Source: Aminivibrio sp.
GTDB lineage: Bacteria > Synergistota > Synergistia > Synergistales > Aminobacteriaceae
Direction: 5' to 3'
Length of the DNA stretch: 64,000 nt
Assembly (NCBI RefSeq): GCF_016756745.1
Contig: NZ_JAESIH010000025.1
Span: 1-64,000, forward strand
The notes under the pieces were generated by a model. The model searched no databases. It was not told the origin of the DNA and saw only the letters and a list, made by a program, of their open reading frames with translations. The stretch's first letter is position 1, and every line of letters starts with the position of its first letter. Shown here piece by piece: positions 61,492 to 64,000 of this stretch. A program made the translations under genes and the position numbers.

Positions 61492-61524
61492 TTGACAGCA
61501 GCTGATGATCACAGTAAATTGTGA
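61492..61524 (+). promoter_or_regulatory. BREX promoter with palindromic operator
   Basis: TTGACA (61492-61497), 17 bp, then TAAATT (61515-61520) form a sigma-70-type promoter about 65 bases before brxF. TCACA (61509-61513) and TGTGA (61520-61524) make an inverted repeat with a 6-bp centre that covers the -10 hexamer, and the symmetry continues outward with TG/CA at 61506-61507 and 61526-61527. A repressor bound here would block RNA polymerase. Confidence 0.6.
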
Positions 61525-61588
61525 GCATTATATGTTGTGTTTTTTTATTTGGTGAAATAAATCTATCAATTTCTCAGAAAGACATGTA

Positions 61589-62137
61589 ATGTTTGATCGT
61601 CAGGAAATCCCGTCCTTTCTGAAGCAGCAGCTCAAGCAGCCTAGGTTCAGGAGGAGATTCAAAATGGCAGAACCTCTCGCCGATATCGTAATTCACAAAA
61701 TGGAGCAGGCGGCAGAGTTGTATCACCGCCTGGTCATTCTTGTGGCTTCTGCTGGTTCGGGTAAGACCGCTGTTCTTCTGGACGTCCATAAACGCACTGC
61801 AGCTCCCTATATTAATGTAAATCTGGAACTCTCCAGGCGCATGCTCGATCTCACCGAGCGGCAGAGAGCATTGCAGATACCCCGTCTTCTCTTGGATATT
61901 GTGGGAGAAGACCCTGTCGTCTTGTTGGACAATATCGAAATTCTCTTCGACGTCTCGCTCAAGCTGGACCCGCTGCGGCTTTTACAGGGACTCTCCCGGA
62001 ACAGGACGGTGGTTGCCGCGTGGAGCGGATCCATTATCGGCGAAAATTTAGTCTACGCAGCGCCGGATCATCCTGAATACAAACGGTATCCTGTGCAGGC
62101 CCTTCTCGTAGTCAGCCCCGAGGCGATTGCATGGTGA
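61589..62137 (+). CDS. brxF: BREX-3 P-loop protein BrxF
   Basis: A 182-residue P-loop ATPase. The Walker A motif is [14 protein letters not shown] at ~50-63, Walker [13 protein letters not shown] at ~110-121, and [12 protein letters not shown] follows. Size, sequence style and position directly before brxC match BrxF, the first gene of BREX type 3 phage-defence systems. It probably works with BrxC and the methyltransferase in distinguishing self from phage DNA. The ribosome site is weak, which is odd for a first gene. The next gene starts 31 bases downstream. Confidence 0.85.
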   Translation: MFDRQEIPSFLKQQLKQPRFRRRFKMAEPLADIVIHKMEQAAELYHRLVILVASAGSGKTAVLLDVHKRTAAPYINVNLELSRRMLDLTERQRALQIPRLLLDIVGEDPVVLLDNIEILFDVSLKLDPLRLLQGLSRNRTVVAAWSGSIIGENLVYAAPDHPEYKRYPVQALLVVSPEAIAW

Positions 62138-62168
62138 ACCGGAAAGAACTCACAAGGGGGCAGACGCA

Positions 62169-64000
62169 ATGAAATACGGAGAGCTCATCCAGTTCGAGCC
62201 CATTGAGACTACCATCCAGCTTCGGGACGCCGATAAGGCTTCAGCCGCGCAACATCTTGTTCAAACTTACGTCATCTCGGGGGAGATGGCCGAAAGGCTG
62301 GTGAACCTTGTCATTCCCCAGCTTCAGTTCGATCATCCCATGGACAACAAGGGCCTGCTGGTTGTGGGCAACTACGGCACAGGCAAATCCCATCTCATGT
62401 CGGTATTATCAGCCATTGCAGAAAACGATAGCCTGCTCCCGAACCTGAACGACAGAAACGTGGCTGCTGCGGCAGCCGGGATCTGCGGTCGCTTCAAGGT
62501 TATCCGGACCGAGATAGGGGCCACCACAATGTCTCTCCGGGACATACTTGTCGCCGAACTGGAGGAACACCTGACAGCCATGGGCGTACCCTATTTATTC
62601 CCGGCTGCTGACAAGGTGCCCAACAACAAACGTGCCTTCGAGGAAATGATGACGGCCTTCCACCAGGTTTTCCCCGATCACGGACTGCTTCTTCTGGTGG
62701 ACGAACTGCTCGATTTCCTTCGCACTCGAAAGGACCAGGACCTGATACTCGACCTCAATTTTCTTCGGGAGGTCGGGGAGGTATGCAAAGACCTTCGTTT
62801 CCGCTTTATCGCCGGTGTCCAGGAAGCCATTTTCGACAGTCCCCGTTTTTCTTTCGTGGCCGACAGTATCAGAAGGGTAAAGGACCGCTTCGAGCAGGTA
62901 CTCATTGCCCGCAGGGACGTCAAGTTCGTGGTGGCCGAACGTCTGCTCAGGAAAACAGCCGAACAGCAGTCAAGGATTCGTGACCACCTGAAACCTTTTA
63001 CCAAATACTATGACCGCATGAACGAGCGCATGGACGAATTTGTCCGGCTCTTCCCCGTACACCCTGACTATATAGATACTTTCGAGCGTGTGACTGCCGT
63101 TGAAAAACGGGAAGTGCTCAAGACTCTGTCTCTGGCCATGAAGAAGATGCTTGACAAAAATGTGCCACAGGACGAGCCCGGCCTTATCGCCTTTGACAGC
63201 TATTGGAGCACCCTTCGAGAAAATGCCTCGTTCCGTGCCATTCCAGATATCCGGGCCGTCATCGACTGCAGCCAGGTGCTTGAATCCCGTATAGAGAGCG
63301 CTTTCCCGCGCAAACAATATAAACCTATGGCTCTGCGCCTTATCCATGCGTTGTCCGTGCACCGCCTAACCACCGGCGACATTTACGCCCCCATGGGAGC
63401 GTCCGCGGAAGAACTGCGCGACCGACTCTGCCTTTTCGATCCAATGATTGCCGAACTGGGCAGCGATGAACCGGACAAAGACCTGCAGACACATGTGGAA
63501 ACTGTTCTTCGGGAGATCCATAAAACGGTCAGCGGGCAATTCATCTCGTCCAACCAAGACAACCGCCAATATTACCTGGACCTTAAAAAAACAGACGACT
63601 ACGATGCCTTGATCGAAAAACGGGCCGAAAGTCTCAATGCCTCCCAGCTCGACCGATACTATTATGAAGCCCTTCGCCGTGTTATGGAGTGCACAGACCA
63701 GACCTACGTGACGGGCTACAAGATATGGCAGCACGAACTCGAATGGCTTGAACGCAAAGCGGCCCGCCTCGGGTATCTATTCTTCGGTGCTCCCAACGAA
63801 CGCTCCACCGCTGTGCCGCAGCGGGATTTCTATATCTACTTCATCCAGCCGAACGATCCTCCTCGGTTCAAAGACACGAAAGAACCGGATGAAGTCTTTT
63901 TCCGGCTGAAAGACATCGACGAAGAATTCCAGATCGCACTGAAAAGCTATACTGCCGCCCTGGACCTTTCCGCCACGTCATCGGGCAATGCCAAGGCCAC
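62169..64000 (+). CDS. brxC: BREX system ATPase BrxC (partial, cut by window end)
   Basis: The first 610 residues of a large P-loop protein; the frame is still open at the window edge. It starts [20 protein letters not shown], with Walker [16 protein letters not shown] at ~60, Walker [16 protein letters not shown] near ~178 and sensor-like [14 protein letters not shown]. This matches BrxC of BREX systems (DUF6079 type in BREX-3), normally about 1,100-1,200 residues. AAGGGGGCAGACGCA precedes the ATG. The expected downstream genes (pglX-type methyltransferase, brxHII, pglZ, brxA) lie outside the window. Confidence 0.88.
   Translation, partial: MKYGELIQFEPIETTIQLRDADKASAAQHLVQTYVISGEMAERLVNLVIPQLQFDHPMDNKGLLVVGNYGTGKSHLMSVLSAIAENDSLLPNLNDRNVAAAAAGICGRFKVIRTEIGATTMSLRDILVAELEEHLTAMGVPYLFPAADKVPNNKRAFEEMMTAFHQVFPDHGLLLLVDELLDFLRTRKDQDLILDLNFLREVGEVCKDLRFRFIAGVQEAIFDSPRFSFVADSIRRVKDRFEQVLIARRDVKFVVAERLLRKTAEQQSRIRDHLKPFTKYYDRMNERMDEFVRLFPVHPDYIDTFERVTAVEKREVLKTLSLAMKKMLDKNVPQDEPGLIAFDSYWSTLRENASFRAIPDIRAVIDCSQVLESRIESAFPRKQYKPMALRLIHALSVHRLTTGDIYAPMGASAEELRDRLCLFDPMIAELGSDEPDKDLQTHVETVLREIHKTVSGQFISSNQDNRQYYLDLKKTDDYDALIEKRAESLNASQLDRYYYEALRRVMECTDQTYVTGYKIWQHELEWLERKAARLGYLFFGAPNERSTAVPQRDFYIYFIQPNDPPRFKDTKEPDEVFFRLKDIDEEFQIALKSYTAALDLSATSSGNAKA

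Noticed and set aside
1-64000. CRISPR array search by eye
   Set aside because: No regularly spaced 24-40 bp repeats with unique spacers were seen; the 42-bp array at 82 is contiguous and has no spacers.

Overview
The window looks like chromosome from an anaerobic member of the Synergistota (Synergistaceae-like). The case rests on a C-terminal GGGCS-hydrophobic-RKK tail typical of the Synerg-CTERM sorting signal (gene at 47591), desulfoferrodoxin plus ferritin, a TctABC-type tricarboxylate transporter, amino-acid-oriented metabolism (asparaginase, gamma-glutamyltransferase, polar amino-acid ABC transporter), an LpxL-like acyltransferase indicating a two-membrane envelope, and GC-rich coding DNA with strong AGGAGG ribosome sites. 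The species cannot be fixed from sequence reading alone.

Layout. 1-640 is a repeat field. 826-3593 encodes three exported proteins on the minus strand. 3788-6850 carries oxidative-stress genes (dfx, ferritin), a flavin reductase, a DUF2400 protein and a TPR protein. 6827-9853 is a minus-strand operon (UMF1-type MFS transporter, NodB deacetylase, L-asparaginase). 10251-20066 is mostly plus-strand housekeeping: dCMP deaminase, HD hydrolase, NarL-type two-component pair, beta-CASP nuclease, tyrS, a divergent glycosyltransferase and an LpxL-like acyltransferase. 20190-29743 holds an orphan protein, an amino-acid ABC transporter lacking its binding protein, an MBL hydrolase, an AEC carrier, a phosphomannomutase, a FadR-type regulator, a nucleoside kinase and a short LacI-type regulator. 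29855 is a small Cys-rich protein behind a near-consensus promoter. 30040-34406 is a minus-strand envelope operon (DUF4139, degenerate GGDEF, GH3 hexosaminidase). 34577-45641 holds ychF, a SYLF protein, relics of an electron-bifurcating hydrogenase operon, a FocA channel, a structured RNA candidate, rarA, elyC and a cobalamin adenosyltransferase.

The accessory part begins at tRNA-Leu(CAA) (48251). Downstream lie an IS3-family transposase remnant, a 143-bp element with perfect 23-bp inverted ends, a visibly lower-GC block encoding gamma-glutamyltransferase and TctC/TctB/TctA, and a decayed RelB/DinJ-YafQ toxin-antitoxin pair. After these come three genes (54728-60179) that I cannot place in any named system: an exported two-membrane-segment protein, a YbjQ-family protein and a membrane-anchored GTPase with a large helical domain. 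The window ends inside a BREX type 3 phage-defence operon (brxF complete, brxC cut by the window edge) whose promoter carries a palindromic operator candidate.

A repeat family with CCTAAATCCGC/GCGGATTTAGG ends occurs five times between genes (9948, 11413, 22716, 37048, 40291). It has stem arms with compensatory changes and is the clearest unexplained structure outside the accessory region. Coordinates and starts come from reading frames and ribosome sites; functional names rest on recognised motifs, not database searches.
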